Part shown: in pieces, positions 1-8,129 of the stretch
Layout of the letters: each line of letters opens with the position of its first letter
Numbering within the stretch: the stretch's first letter is position 1
Source of the DNA: DTU064 sp045588245
GTDB taxonomy: Bacteria > Bacillota > Clostridia > Oscillospirales > CAG-272
Direction: 5' to 3'
DNA length: 64,000 nt
Assembly: GCA_045588245.1 (NCBI GenBank)
Contig: JAZNDW010000022.1
Span: 1-64,000 of the forward strand
The notes under the pieces: generated by a model
What the model was told of the DNA's origin: nothing
The model's input: the letters and a program-made list of their open reading frames with translations, nothing else
Database searches by the model: none
Program-made: the position numbers and the translations under genes

Positions 1-326
1 ACATATTTTTGTCCTCCAAAAAGTATTCAAAAGCGCATTTGTGATTTTATTATATCAGATTTCAAAAATTATTCCACGAAGTGTTTGTTGAGGAAAAGTA
101 TAGTTTTACTTTGATTATCAAAGATATTATATCACAAAAACAGCAAGAAGTAAACAACTTGTTCGGATTGCATATCAACTCACAGTTGTTCGTCGTTTGT
201 CAAAAACTATAATCAGTTGTTTTTCGCTTTCCCTCCGCTTGCGTCTGAGGCAAGCATAGCGCGTGGATGTCCTCGCACAATCGGGCAGAAGCCCGAACCC
301 ACTATCCGCAGAAGAACGGCGCGTAT

Positions 327-452
327 AAGGCTCCCTTGTGCAAAGGGAGCTGTCACCGAAGGTGACTGAGGGATTGTTTTGCTTTCTTCTGTGATTTTAC
401 AATCCCTCCGTCTCGCTTACGCGAGCCACCTCCCTTTACACAAGGGAGGCTT
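327..452. repeat. Intergenic inverted-repeat element
   Basis: A long imperfect inverted repeat. The left arm (about 327-377) reads as a CTCCCTTGTG...GGTGACTGAGGGATTG module and the right arm (about 400-452) is its complement, with extra small hairpins inside each arm (AAAGGGAG, CACCGAAGGTG, CGCTTACGCG). No ORF is present. This type of palindromic spacer is common between genes in gut Clostridia and behaves like a MITE or a structured spacer. That comparison is from memory and unsearched. Confidence 0.6.
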
Positions 453-476
453 TAGTAAGTTCACACCGACAGAAAA

Positions 477-506
477 ACACCACCAAAGAGATTTTCTTGG
501 TGGTGT
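477..506 (-). terminator. Hairpin with U-tract, probable terminator
   Basis: The stem ACACCACCAA/TTGGTGGTGT closes over a short loop. Read on the minus strand it is followed at once by TTTTT, giving a normal intrinsic terminator shape; on the plus strand the T-run is broken. No minus-strand gene feeds it inside the window, so its function is unclear. Confidence 0.45.
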
Positions 507-626
507 TCGTGTTTTCTCCGCTAAAGATGCATAGCAGAGGGTGCTCTTTTTTCGCTTATATCAGACCGTTTTTCGAAGCATTTTTACAAAAAAGCAAATT
601 TGTCGGCAAAATCGGCGATTTTTCTC

Positions 627-655
627 TTTACAATTCGGGCTTCGAGTGGTATCAT
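627..655 (+). promoter_or_regulatory. Sigma-A promoter of pyrR-uraA
   Basis: The -35 TTTACA (627-632), a 17-base spacer and the -10 TATCAT (650-655) place the start near 662. That gives a leader of about 130 bases carrying the PyrR attenuator. Confidence 0.7.
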
Positions 656-672
656 ATTAACAGTGGATTTTT

Positions 673-772
673 AATCCGACACAGAGATGTCGGCAAGGTC
701 TTTTTCATATTTCGCGGCGCAACAAGCTGTGCCGCCGCGCGATTTTGTGACCTGCCGATGGCAGGTTTTTTC
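673..772 (+). promoter_or_regulatory. PyrR-binding transcription attenuator of pyrR-uraA
   Basis: The PyrR binding loop is at 673-700: stem CCGACA (676-681)/TGTCGG (688-693) around CAGAGA, followed by GGCAAGGTC. A GC-rich hairpin (713-739) comes next, then an intrinsic terminator, ACCTGCC (750-756)/GGCAGGT (760-766) with six Ts. The segment CGGCAAGGTC (691-700) can pair with GACCTGCCG (749-757) with one bulged A, which gives the competing antiterminator. PyrR bound to UMP or UTP should stabilise the binding loop and so favour termination. A closely matching loop precedes pyrC near 38.65 kb. Confidence 0.88.
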
Positions 773-791
773 ATTTTCACGGAGGGGTACG

Positions 792-1340
792 ATGCAATAC
801 AAAGCCGAAATAATGGACGAATCCGCCGTAAAGCGCTCCGTTGCGCGTATCACGCACGAGATCATCGAACGTTATCGCGGCACCGACAACATCATCCTTG
901 TCGGCGTGCGCCGCCGCGGACTTCCGCTTGCTGACATGATCGCCGCCAACATCGAAAGATTTGAGGGCATCCGTGTACCTGTAGGTTACATCGACGTCAC
1001 CCTCTACCGCGATGACTTGACAGAAGCCGTCGAATTGCCCGAAGCCGCCGACACTCACATTCCCGCAGAGCTGAACGGCAAATACGTCGTCCTCGTCGAT
1101 GACGTGATCTACACGGGCAGAACCGCACGCGCCGCCATCGAAGGTGTGTTCCGCCACGGACGTCCCGCCTCGATCGGACTCGCCGTCCTTTGCGACCGCG
1201 GTCACCGCGAGCTGCCCATTCGCCCCGATTTTGTGGGCAAAAACATTCCGACCGCAAAGTCGGAGATGATCGCCGTTCACGTTCCCGAATATGACGGCGA
1301 CACGAAAGTCCTGCTCTACGACGCAGAAACACGGCAATAA
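792..1340 (+). CDS. pyrR: PyrR: bifunctional pyr operon attenuator / uracil phosphoribosyltransferase
   Basis: An RNA-binding regulator of pyrimidine genes that also has the uracil phosphoribosyltransferase fold. The 182-residue product has the family's usual length. The PRPP-binding loop is clear (VVLVDDVIYTGRTARAA, about residue 95-112). The start at 792 is chosen because GGAGGGG lies eight bases upstream and the protein then begins MQYKAEIMDES as in PyrR. The longer in-frame extension to 687 would run through the attenuator and is rejected. It is co-transcribed with the uracil permease 51 bases downstream and is autoregulated by its own leader. It presumably also controls the large pyr operon at 29.5-38.7 kb. 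Confidence 0.95.
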   Translation: MQYKAEIMDESAVKRSVARITHEIIERYRGTDNIILVGVRRRGLPLADMIAANIERFEGIRVPVGYIDVTLYRDDLTEAVELPEAADTHIPAELNGKYVVLVDDVIYTGRTARAAIEGVFRHGRPASIGLAVLCDRGHRELPIRPDFVGKNIPTAKSEMIAVHVPEYDGDTKVLLYDAETRQ

Positions 1341-1391
1341 TTCCCCGAAAACGGGATTATTCATATACTAAAAAACGGAGGAAGTTTTCAA

Positions 1392-2762
1392 ATGAAACTT
1401 ATCTACAATGTAAGTGACAGACCCAAGTTCCGTCAGGTCATCGTTTTCGCTTTCCAGCAGCTCCTCGCTATCATGGCGGCAACGATCGCTGTTCCCGGTA
1501 TCATCGGTAACGGTATGACCGCATCCGCAGCTCTTTTCGGCGCAGGTGTAGGAACGATCGTATATCAGCTCATAACGAAGTTCAGAAGCCCCGTTTTCCT
1601 CGGCTCCTCCTTCGCTTTCCTCGGCTCCATGGGTGCCGCTTTCGCGGGCGGTGTTTCGATGAGCCTCGGTTTCCTCGGACTCATAATCGGTGCTGTTTGT
1701 GCCGGTCTTGTTTATGTAGTTCTCGCCATCATCGTTAAATTTGCCGGCACAGGCTGGATCACAAAGCTTATGCCTGCTGTTGTTATCGGACCGACAGTTG
1801 CCATCATCGGTCTTTCCCTTGCAGGAAATGCCGCAGGCGATATGGTCAAGGGTGACGTTGCAATTGACGGTGCTACCGTAGCATCTCCGCTGATCGCACT
1901 CGTTTGCGCTCTCGTAACACTCTTCGTCGTCGTTCTTTCTTCCACATACGGCAAGAAGATGGTTCGTCTTATCCCCTTCATCATCGGTATCCTTGCAGGA
2001 TACGCTGTTGCACTCGTGTTCACCCTCATCGGTAACGCAACAGGCACAGACGCTCTCAAGGTCATTGACTTTACTCCCATCACCGCTCTTTTCGCAGAAG
2101 GAATCGGTCTTTCCACGTTCCTGACGATCCCCTCATTCACGTTTGCTACCGCTATCGGCGGCTTCGGTGAGCTTTCTCTTTCCTATATCAGCACGATCGC
2201 AGTTGCGTACACACCCGTTGCTTTCGTTGTATTCGCAGAGCACATCGCTGACCACAAGAACCTCTCCTCCATCATCGAGCACGACCTTCTTGAAGATCCC
2301 GGTCTTCACAGAACTCTCCTCGGTGACGGTATCGGCTCCGTTGCAGGTGCTCTGTTCGGCGGATGCCCGAACACCACTTACGGTGAATCCGTAGGATGCG
2401 TTGCTATCACAAAGCACGCTTCCGTCGTTTCCATCTTCACCGCAGCCGTTCTTTCCATTCTCGTTGCTTTCGTTTCCCCCTTCGTCGCATTCCTTGATTC
2501 TATCCCGGCTTGCGTAATGGGCGGCGTTTGCATGACGCTTTACGGTTTCATCGCAGTTTCCGGTCTTAAGATGATCCAGACCGTTGACCTCGGCAAGAAC
2601 CGCAACCTCTTCGTCGTTTCCATCATCCTCATCTCCGGTGTTGGCGGACTTTCCGTTTCCTTCGGTGCTGTAACGATCACTTCCGTTGCAACCTCCCTCA
2701 TTCTCGGTATCATCACCAACATCGTTCTTTCCAAAGAAAAGGACGAGCCCACAGAGAAATAA
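1392..2762 (+). CDS. uraA: Uracil permease, NCS2 family
   Basis: A proton-coupled uracil importer of the nucleobase:cation symporter-2 family, 456 residues with about 14 hydrophobic segments. It opens with LIYNVSDRPKF and FQQLLAIMAATIAVPGI, typical of UraA/PyrP. The conserved FGGCPNTTYGESVG motif (about residue 318-331) contains the substrate-site region, and FAEHIADHKNLSSI precedes it. GGAGG lies ten bases before the start. The gene sits in the pyrR operon under PyrR attenuation, so exogenous uracil uptake and de novo synthesis share one signal. The B. subtilis equivalent is pyrP. Confidence 0.95.
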   Translation: MKLIYNVSDRPKFRQVIVFAFQQLLAIMAATIAVPGIIGNGMTASAALFGAGVGTIVYQLITKFRSPVFLGSSFAFLGSMGAAFAGGVSMSLGFLGLIIGAVCAGLVYVVLAIIVKFAGTGWITKLMPAVVIGPTVAIIGLSLAGNAAGDMVKGDVAIDGATVASPLIALVCALVTLFVVVLSSTYGKKMVRLIPFIIGILAGYAVALVFTLIGNATGTDALKVIDFTPITALFAEGIGLSTFLTIPSFTFATAIGGFGELSLSYISTIAVAYTPVAFVVFAEHIADHKNLSSIIEHDLLEDPGLHRTLLGDGIGSVAGALFGGCPNTTYGESVGCVAITKHASVVSIFTAAVLSILVAFVSPFVAFLDSIPACVMGGVCMTLYGFIAVSGLKMIQTVDLGKNRNLFVVSIILISGVGGLSVSFGAVTITSVATSLILGIITNIVLSKEKDEPTEK

Positions 2763-2790
2763 TCTCAATAGCTCAATATCTGCATAATAA

Positions 2791-2822
2791 AAAAACGTGT
2801 GCCCTCGGGCACACGTTTTTTT
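2791..2822. terminator. Bidirectional intrinsic terminator
   Basis: AAAAACGTGTGCCC/GGGCACACGTTTTTTT is a near-perfect stem with A and T tracts on both sides. It sits between the convergent uraA (+) and CDF transporter (-) and can serve both. Confidence 0.9.
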
Positions 2823-2836
2823 GTTCGTTTTTCGGT

Positions 2837-3757
2837 TTATTCGTTTTCGTCTTCTCCCGTTTCCGGCATGGGGTCGACGTGTACCATACAGTGCTTACAG
2901 TTGCGAAAATTCGCCTCTATGGCATCGTGAACGCGGTGGGCTATATCGTGACTTTCCAAAAGCGTCAGCGTGCCGTCTGCGTAAATTTCCACGTCTACGT
3001 ACATCTTTGCGCCGAACTGCCGCGTCTTCATACTGCGTATTCCGCGCACACCCTCTATGCTTTCAACAAGCTCACGCATCTGCTCTTCCGTTTCGGCATC
3101 ACAGCTGCGATCGACCATTTTTTCAAGTCCGTCTCGGAATATGTCAAACGCCGCCTTAATGATGAACAGCGAGATCACAGCACTTGCTATCGGATCCATT
3201 ATTGGCAAGCCGAGCCGTGCAAAGAGAATGCCGATGAAAGCGCCGACAGAGGACAGTGCGTCCGACCTGTGATGCCATGCGTCCGCCATGAGCGCACCCG
3301 AATTGATCTTTATCGCCGTCCTCCTCGTATAGCGGAACATCCACTCCTTTACGATAATTGACACGATCGCCGTGACAAGTGAAGATATTCCGGGCACGGC
3401 AAGCTCACCATAATCTCCCGCGACGATCTTTTTTATGCCGGAATAACCTATGCCGGCACCGACCGTTGCCAAAAAGAGAGCTAGTATGATCGCCGCCACG
3501 CATTCCATCCGTTCGTGACCGTAAGGATGCTCCGTATCTTCCTCTTTGTCTGCGAGCTTTATCCCCACCATTACGACAAACGTACTGAATACATCCGAAA
3601 CCGAATGTACCGCATCCGATATCATCGCACCCGATCTGCCGACAATGCCGACGATAAGCTTGCCGATCGACAATATCACGTTGACGGCAACCGTCACCCG
3701 TGACACCCTCATCGCAAGAGCGTTTCCGTCAGTGAACGTGCTATTTTGATTTTTCAT
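2837..3757 (-). CDS. Cation diffusion facilitator (CDF) family metal exporter
   Basis: A membrane antiporter of the Zn/Mn/Fe/Co CDF family, 306 residues. Six transmembrane helices lie in the first ~210 residues and a cytosolic C-terminal domain follows. Metal-site signatures are visible: SDAVHSVSD in helix 2, HPYGHER in the loop after it, and ADAWHHRSDALSS in helix 5. The C-terminal domain holds MYVDVEIYADGTLTLLESH and ends with NCKHCMVHVDP, where paired Cys and His could add metal ligands. Metal specificity cannot be read from this. The gene stands alone, convergent to uraA, with AAGGAGAACGTTCA before the start. Confidence 0.88.
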   Translation of the reverse strand: MKNQNSTFTDGNALAMRVSRVTVAVNVILSIGKLIVGIVGRSGAMISDAVHSVSDVFSTFVVMVGIKLADKEEDTEHPYGHERMECVAAIILALFLATVGAGIGYSGIKKIVAGDYGELAVPGISSLVTAIVSIIVKEWMFRYTRRTAIKINSGALMADAWHHRSDALSSVGAFIGILFARLGLPIMDPIASAVISLFIIKAAFDIFRDGLEKMVDRSCDAETEEQMRELVESIEGVRGIRSMKTRQFGAKMYVDVEIYADGTLTLLESHDIAHRVHDAIEANFRNCKHCMVHVDPMPETGEDENE

Positions 3758-3838
3758 TGAACGTTCTCCTTATCATGATCGCAGCATCATATTAATGTTA
3801 TGCTCTCCGAATCTGCGGCAGAACCGCCGTCTGCCAAA

Positions 3839-3863
3839 GGCGCGAGGGAGTTTCCCTCGCGCC
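3839..3863 (-). terminator. Hairpin downstream of the GyrB-like gene
   Basis: GGCGCGAGGGA/TCCCTCGCGCC is a strong stem just past the stop codon of the GyrB-like gene. The following T-run on the minus strand is short (CTTTGG), so termination may be partial. Confidence 0.55.
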
Positions 3864-3874
3864 GTGGTCTTATA

Positions 3875-5881
3875 TCATATATCCGCCGCAGCGATGTAAT
3901 TGACACCGTGCTGCGTTATGAATAATTTCCTTGCGGGCAAGTCGTCACCGAGGAGCGTTTCAAAAATGACCGCCGTCGCTTCCGCGTCCGCGGGAGAAAC
4001 TCTGATGAGTCTGCGCGTTGCGGGGTCCATCGTCGTTTTCGACATCATCTCAGGCTCGTTTTCGCCAAGACCTTTACTTCTTTGAAGCGTGTACTTCTTT
4101 CCCTTTGCGTCGAGCTCTGCGGTGATCTTTGCTTTTTCGGGTTCGTTATAAGCGAAGTAAGTTTCGGGCGTTTTTTCCTTCGTTGTGATCTCAAAAAGCG
4201 GCGACTCCGCAATATAGATGCGCCCCTTCTCGATCAGTGTCGGCAACAGACGGTAAAACATCGTCAAAAGAAGCGTTCTGATCTGGAATCCGTCCTCGTC
4301 TGCATCAGTACAAATGATGATCTTGCTCCAACGGAGTGATTCATAATCAAATTCGTTGTTGTGACGTCCTTTCGTTTTGATCTCGACGCCGCATCCGATC
4401 ACCTTCAAAAGGTCCGTGATGATCTCGCTTTTGAATATCTTTTCATACGAACTCTTCAGGCAGTTGAGCGTTTTTCCGCGAACGGGAATGATCGCCTGAA
4501 AATCTGCCTTGCGTGCCAGCTTGCAGGATGTGAGCGCGGAATCGCCCTCAACTATATAAAGCTCGCGTACGTTCGGATCCTTCGATCGGCAGCTGACAAA
4601 TTTTTCAACGCGGGATGCCGCGTCGGTCTGTCCTGTCAGCTTCTTTTTCAGGTTGACTCGCGCCGTTTCCGCTTCCTCGCGGCTGCGCTTGTTCACGAGC
4701 ACCTGACGGGTAAAGTCCTCTGCGTACTGCTTATTCTCCGCGAAATAGTATTCAAGCTGCTGTTTGATATACGCCGTCATCGAATCGGCGATAAACTTGT
4801 TGCTGATCGCCTCTTTTGTCTGATTTGCGTAGGACGTCACGGTTGAATAGCTGTTCGTGACGAGAACGAGGCAGTCTTCAATGTCCGAAAAAGTTACGTG
4901 GGATTCGTTTTTGTTGTATTTGCCCGTATTTTTCAAGTAGTTATCAACGGCATAGGCAAATGCGTTGCGAACGGCGCGATCTGGCGATCCGCCGTGCAAA
5001 AGGAAGCTTGAATTGTGATAATATTCAAGCATATTGACGCGGTTCGACACCGCAAACGCGATCTCGACCTTGAGCTTATAGTCATCCTTGTCGGCCCTGT
5101 CGCGTCCCATATCTTCGTATTTCCACATAACGGGCGGCACGATGACGTCCTCGCCGACGATCTCGGCGATGTAGTCGGCAACGCCGCGCTCATAAAGGAA
5201 CTCCTGAACGTCAAATTCTCCTCCATCGCCCTCGATTTTAAGGACAAATCGGAGATTTTCGTTGACGACCGCCTGCTTTTTCAAAGTCTTTTCAAAATAT
5301 TCGCGCGGGATGTTGATGTCCGTGAACACCGCGATATCAGGCCGCCAACGAATGATGGTGCCGTGCTTCTTCTCGCGCTTTTCGATGGGACGCACGCGCA
5401 ATTCCGTCACAGCTTCGCCGCGCTTGAAATCTATCTCCGACAGATTTCCGCCGGCATACGAACGAACCGACATATATTCCGACGCATACTGCGTCGCGCA
5501 GGCACCGAGTCCGTTCATGCCGAGCGCATACTCATAGTTTGCGCCGTCGTCGTTGTTATTATATTTTCCGCCTGCGTACAGCTCACAATAAACGAGCTCC
5601 CAGTTAAATCTGCCTTCGTTCTCGTTCCAACCGAGCGGAACACCGCGCCCCGAATCCTCAACCTCAAGGGAGTGGTCTGCGAACACGGTAACGATGATCT
5701 CGTCGCCGTACCCCTCACGCGCTTCGTCAACAGAGTTTGCAAGAATTTCAAAAAATGCGTGCTCGCAGCCTTCAAGACCATCCGACCCGAACATTACCGC
5801 AGGACGTTTTCTGACTCGATCCGCGCCTTTCAGCGAGGATATACTCCTGTCATCGTAGACCTGCTTTTTCGTTTTTGCCAT
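3875..5881 (-). CDS. Divergent GyrB/ParE-like type IIA topoisomerase B subunit, no A subunit adjacent
   Basis: The ATPase and TOPRIM subunit of a type II DNA topoisomerase, 668 residues against about 640 for typical Gram-positive GyrB/ParE. The GHKL ATPase site is present but unusual: E45 and N49 in FFEILANSVDEA, EDSGRGVP (75-82) and GMNGLGACATQYASEY (121-136), where the family normally has GGLHGVG. The ATP-contact QTK loop is at 354-356. The TOPRIM motifs are EGDSAL (445-450), replacing EGDSAGG, and TDADEDG (525-531). No GyrA/ParC-like gene flanks it: a CDF transporter lies downstream and a mobile-element remnant upstream. It is probably a lineage paralogue acting with an A subunit encoded elsewhere. 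Confidence 0.85.
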   Translation of the reverse strand: MAKTKKQVYDDRSISSLKGADRVRKRPAVMFGSDGLEGCEHAFFEILANSVDEAREGYGDEIIVTVFADHSLEVEDSGRGVPLGWNENEGRFNWELVYCELYAGGKYNNNDDGANYEYALGMNGLGACATQYASEYMSVRSYAGGNLSEIDFKRGEAVTELRVRPIEKREKKHGTIIRWRPDIAVFTDINIPREYFEKTLKKQAVVNENLRFVLKIEGDGGEFDVQEFLYERGVADYIAEIVGEDVIVPPVMWKYEDMGRDRADKDDYKLKVEIAFAVSNRVNMLEYYHNSSFLLHGGSPDRAVRNAFAYAVDNYLKNTGKYNKNESHVTFSDIEDCLVLVTNSYSTVTSYANQTKEAISNKFIADSMTAYIKQQLEYYFAENKQYAEDFTRQVLVNKRSREEAETARVNLKKKLTGQTDAASRVEKFVSCRSKDPNVRELYIVEGDSALTSCKLARKADFQAIIPVRGKTLNCLKSSYEKIFKSEIITDLLKVIGCGVEIKTKGRHNNEFDYESLRWSKIIICTDADEDGFQIRTLLLTMFYRLLPTLIEKGRIYIAESPLFEITTKEKTPETYFAYNEPEKAKITAELDAKGKKYTLQRSKGLGENEPEMMSKTTMDPATRRLIRVSPADAEATAVIFETLLGDDLPARKLFITQHGVNYIAAADI

Positions 5882-6019
5882 ATTAATACCTCAAAATGAG
5901 TGATAGTTATTATTTTATCAAATCGCTTACTTTATAGTATACCATAATTTGCACCAAAATTCAAGTTCGCGTTTCGACACCGCACCGTATAACAAAAGTC
6001 ACGGCATAAGGGCTGCTTC

Positions 6020-6439
6020 TCATAAGAAAGTTTGATTTCTCCTTGTAGGGACCGGCGTCCTCGACGGTCCGTCTGTATCCGGCGTCCTCGACGGTCCGTT
6101 TTCCGTGCCTTTTACCCAAAGCATAATATGAATATGGTTTGGCATGATCACATAACTCTCAACGGATAGATAATCGTAAAAATCGTTTAATTGATGGATG
6201 TATTTGTCCGCGATTTGTCCGTATCTTGTCAATTCGATTTGCGGACCGTCGGGGACGCCGGTCCCTACGGATTTGTTTTTGTCTGTGAGCGGACCGTCGA
6301 GGACGCCGGTCCCTACAATATGTGAAAGGATACATTTTCTTTCCTACGTACATATCGTTAGAATAACGGCTTGATTTCGACTATAGTCCGCCCCCTTCAA
6401 CCGAGTGGTCTTGCGGCTTTTCAAATTATCCATTTTCAT
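6020..6439 (-). pseudogene. Truncated REP-associated tyrosine transposase (RAYT), copy 1
   Basis: Conceptual translation from about 6433-6439 leftward gives the N-terminal half of a RAYT/Y1 HUH transposase: RNQAVILTICT, then an in-frame stop at 6344-6346, then ERKCILSHIV, a repeat-encoded GTGVLDGP, YGQIADKYI and YVIMPNHIHIMLWV. The HIH of NHIH is the HUH metal motif. The C-terminal half with the catalytic tyrosine helix is missing. Four copies of a REP-like palindrome lie inside the frame. A sister copy with the same layout is at 43.6-44.1 kb. Dead element; such enzymes normally mobilise REP palindromes. Confidence 0.8.
6045..6316. repeat. Four REP-like palindromic units inside RAYT remnant 1
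   Basis: Units at 6045-6071, about 6075-6097 (partial), 6242-6268 and 6290-6316 follow the form GTAGGGACCGGCGTC-CTCGACGGTCCG, an interrupted palindrome with GGACCG and CGGTCC arms. The first two read in plus orientation and the last two are complementary. The same unit recurs at 43697-43722, 43761-43787 and 43931-43957. Confidence 0.85.
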
Positions 6440-6460
6440 CACCCATATCATATAACACAA

Positions 6461-6492
6461 ATCGGCAGAGAAAACAACATCTCTGCCGATAT
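6461..6492 (-). terminator. Probable terminator of the AbrB-like gene
   Basis: ATCGGCAGAGA/TCTCTGCCGAT stem about 85 bases past the AbrB-like stop codon, followed on the minus strand by TTGTGTTAT. Nearly the same stem sequence is reused at 22.37 kb and 44.10 kb. Confidence 0.6.
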
Positions 6493-6575
6493 TTGTAAAC
6501 ATCCTTATGAGAACGCTCCTAAACCGTGACTTTTTGTTATAATCCGTGTCAATTACACATATTATAAAAACAGCA

Positions 6576-6836
6576 TTATTCGGCGTTCTTCGCAAAGCCT
6601 TCGCCGATTTTTTTATAGCACTCTTTGCAGATGAGCTTTCCGCCGAACAAAGACGTATCGTCCGCAGAGCCGCAGAACATACACGCAGGCTCATATTTGC
6701 GCAAAACGATCGAATCATTATCAATATAGATCTCAAGAGCGTCTCTTGTTTTTATTCCCAAAAGATTTCTCGTTTCAATAGGAAGAACGATTCTTCCAAG
6801 TTCATCAACTTTTCTTACGATTCCAACTGCTTTCAT
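6576..6836 (-). CDS. AbrB/SpoVT-type transition-state regulator with zinc-ribbon tail
   Basis: A small DNA-binding regulator, 86 residues. Residues 1-50 form a swapped-hairpin AbrB domain (GIVRKVDELGRIVLPIETRN, LGIKTRDALEIYIDNDSIVL). Residues 52-78 hold CMFCG and CKEC, an apparent four-cysteine zinc site replacing the usual C-terminal multimerisation domain. The near-consensus promoter at 6905-6933 gives a leader of about 60 bases and suggests strong vegetative expression. It is divergent from spmAB, so it may control that region, though no operator is identified. It is shorter than SpoVT (about 180 residues) and close to AbrB in length. Confidence 0.9.
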   Translation of the reverse strand: MKAVGIVRKVDELGRIVLPIETRNLLGIKTRDALEIYIDNDSIVLRKYEPACMFCGSADDTSLFGGKLICKECYKKIGEGFAKNAE

Positions 6837-6904
6837 TTCTTTTCTCCTTAATTTTACATACTATATAGTTTGCACCGCGCAGATAATTTCACTTCTTTTG
6901 ACTA

Positions 6905-6933
6905 ATTATACCATTTATAGCGGTGTATGTCAA
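6905..6933 (-). promoter_or_regulatory. Near-perfect sigma-A promoter of the AbrB-like gene
   Basis: Read on the minus strand: TTGACA (6928-6933), 17 bases, TATAAT (6905-6910). Both hexamers match consensus exactly. Transcription should start near 6898. Confidence 0.85.
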
Positions 6934-7001
6934 GCATTTTCCGTAATTCTATCTTTTTTTCCATTATTTGAGATTTATTATCAAAATTCGTTGAGGCTAC
7001 T

Positions 7002-7601
7002 ATGATTGGTAAATGTTTTGCCGTTTTTTGCGCCGTTTCCGTCGTATTTTCAATATGCACGGGCAACCTCAGCTCACTTTCCGACGCCATCCTCGACGGT
7101 GCCGCGCGCTCCGTCGAGCTGTCGCTGTCCCTGCTTGGAATAATGTGCCTTTGGGGCGGAGTGATGTCGCTTCTGCGAAGTGCGGGAGCAATAGAAAAGC
7201 TGTCGTGGCTTTTGCGTCCCGTGCTGAAGCTTGCGTTTCCCGACGCTTTTGGCAGCGGGATCGGTGCGGAAGAAATAACAGCCAACGTCAGTGCAAATCT
7301 TTTTGGCATCGGCAACGCCGCAACGCCATTAGCCATCTCCGCGATGAAAAAAATGCAACAGTCAAATCCGACCCCCGACGTCGCCTCCGATGATATGATC
7401 ACTCTCGCCGTCCTAAACTCATCCTCGCTTGATCTGTTCCCCGTCACGCTGATAGCCCTTCGGCGCGCTGCAGGTGCCGCCGATCCGTATTCCGTCATCG
7501 TGCCGATCTGGATAACGTCGGCTCTGTCGTCGATTATTGCCGTTGTGATCTGCCGACTTTTCGCCGCCCTGACAAAACGCAAAAAAAGGAGTGTCGCATG
7601 A
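7002..7601 (+). CDS. spmA: Spore maturation protein A
   Basis: An integral membrane protein of the nucleoside-recognition (Gate) domain family, needed in B. subtilis for full spore-core dehydration. It has 199 residues and several hydrophobic helices. The diagnostic ANLFGIGNAATPLAISAMKKM (about residue 104-124) is present, with SSLDLFPVTLIALRRAAGA following. Its last codons overlap the spmB start by four bases (GCATGA), so the pair is translationally coupled. It is likely expressed in the forespore line during sporulation, but I could not define a sporulation promoter upstream. Confidence 0.92.
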   Translation: MIGKCFAVFCAVSVVFSICTGNLSSLSDAILDGAARSVELSLSLLGIMCLWGGVMSLLRSAGAIEKLSWLLRPVLKLAFPDAFGSGIGAEEITANVSANLFGIGNAATPLAISAMKKMQQSNPTPDVASDDMITLAVLNSSSLDLFPVTLIALRRAAGAADPYSVIVPIWITSALSSIIAVVICRLFAALTKRKKRSVA

Positions 7602-8122
7602 TCGAAAACATCGCTTCCGCGACGCTGCCGCTCGTAATGCTTTTGGTGTCGCTCGTCATACTCTCGTCAAAAAAGCCACTTTTTGACTCGTTTTTGTCGG
7701 GTGCAGGCGAAGGAGCCGTAACAGCGGCAAAGCTCTTGCCTGCCCTCTGTGCCCTCATCGTTTCCGTACAGATGCTATTCGCCTCCGGCATCGCGGATGC
7801 CGTCGCCGAGCTTCTTTCCGGCTTCACCGAAAAGATCGGCATTCCGTCTGAGATACTCCCCCTCTTACTGACGCGCCCCGTTTCGGGCTCTGCCTCCTCC
7901 GCCACCTTTTCCGAGCTGCTCTCCGTTTACGGTGCCGATTCGTTTGCCGCCGCCGTTGCCTCCGTCATAATGGGCAGCTCGGACACGATGATATACATCA
8001 TGTCCGTTTATTTTTCTTCCGTAGGCATAAAAAAAACGCGGCACGCTTTGCCTGCCGCGTTTTTGGTGATGATATTTTGTATTCTTTTTTCCTCGTATAT
8101 CTGTAGGCTTTGGTTCACCTGA
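7598..8122 (+). CDS. spmB: Spore maturation protein B
   Basis: Partner of SpmA, 174 residues, same nucleoside-recognition membrane family. Characteristic segments are LTRPVSGSASSATFSELLSVYG (about 89-110) and IMGSSDTMIYIMSVYFSSVGIKKTRHALPAAF (about 125-156). It overlaps spmA by four bases. Its 3' end is convergent with ftsH, eight bases away, and the codons for KKTRHALPAAF contain a complete terminator hairpin that serves ftsH on the other strand. Confidence 0.92.
   Translation: MIENIASATLPLVMLLVSLVILSSKKPLFDSFLSGAGEGAVTAAKLLPALCALIVSVQMLFASGIADAVAELLSGFTEKIGIPSEILPLLLTRPVSGSASSATFSELLSVYGADSFAAAVASVIMGSSDTMIYIMSVYFSSVGIKKTRHALPAAFLVMIFCILFSSYICRLWFT
8031..8065 (-). terminator. ftsH terminator embedded in the spmB coding region
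   Basis: Stem ACGCGGCA (8036-8043)/TGCCGCGT (8053-8060), flanked by A and T tracts. On the minus strand the U-tract is at least seven long, an excellent intrinsic terminator 65-100 bases past the ftsH stop. On the plus strand five Ts follow, so it may also attenuate spmB itself. Confidence 0.8.
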
Positions 8123-8129
8123 CGAACGC

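Noticed and set aside
497..934. Open frame overlapping the pyrR leader
   Set aside because: It runs across the promoter, PyrR loop and terminator and has no ribosome site. The region is a regulatory leader.
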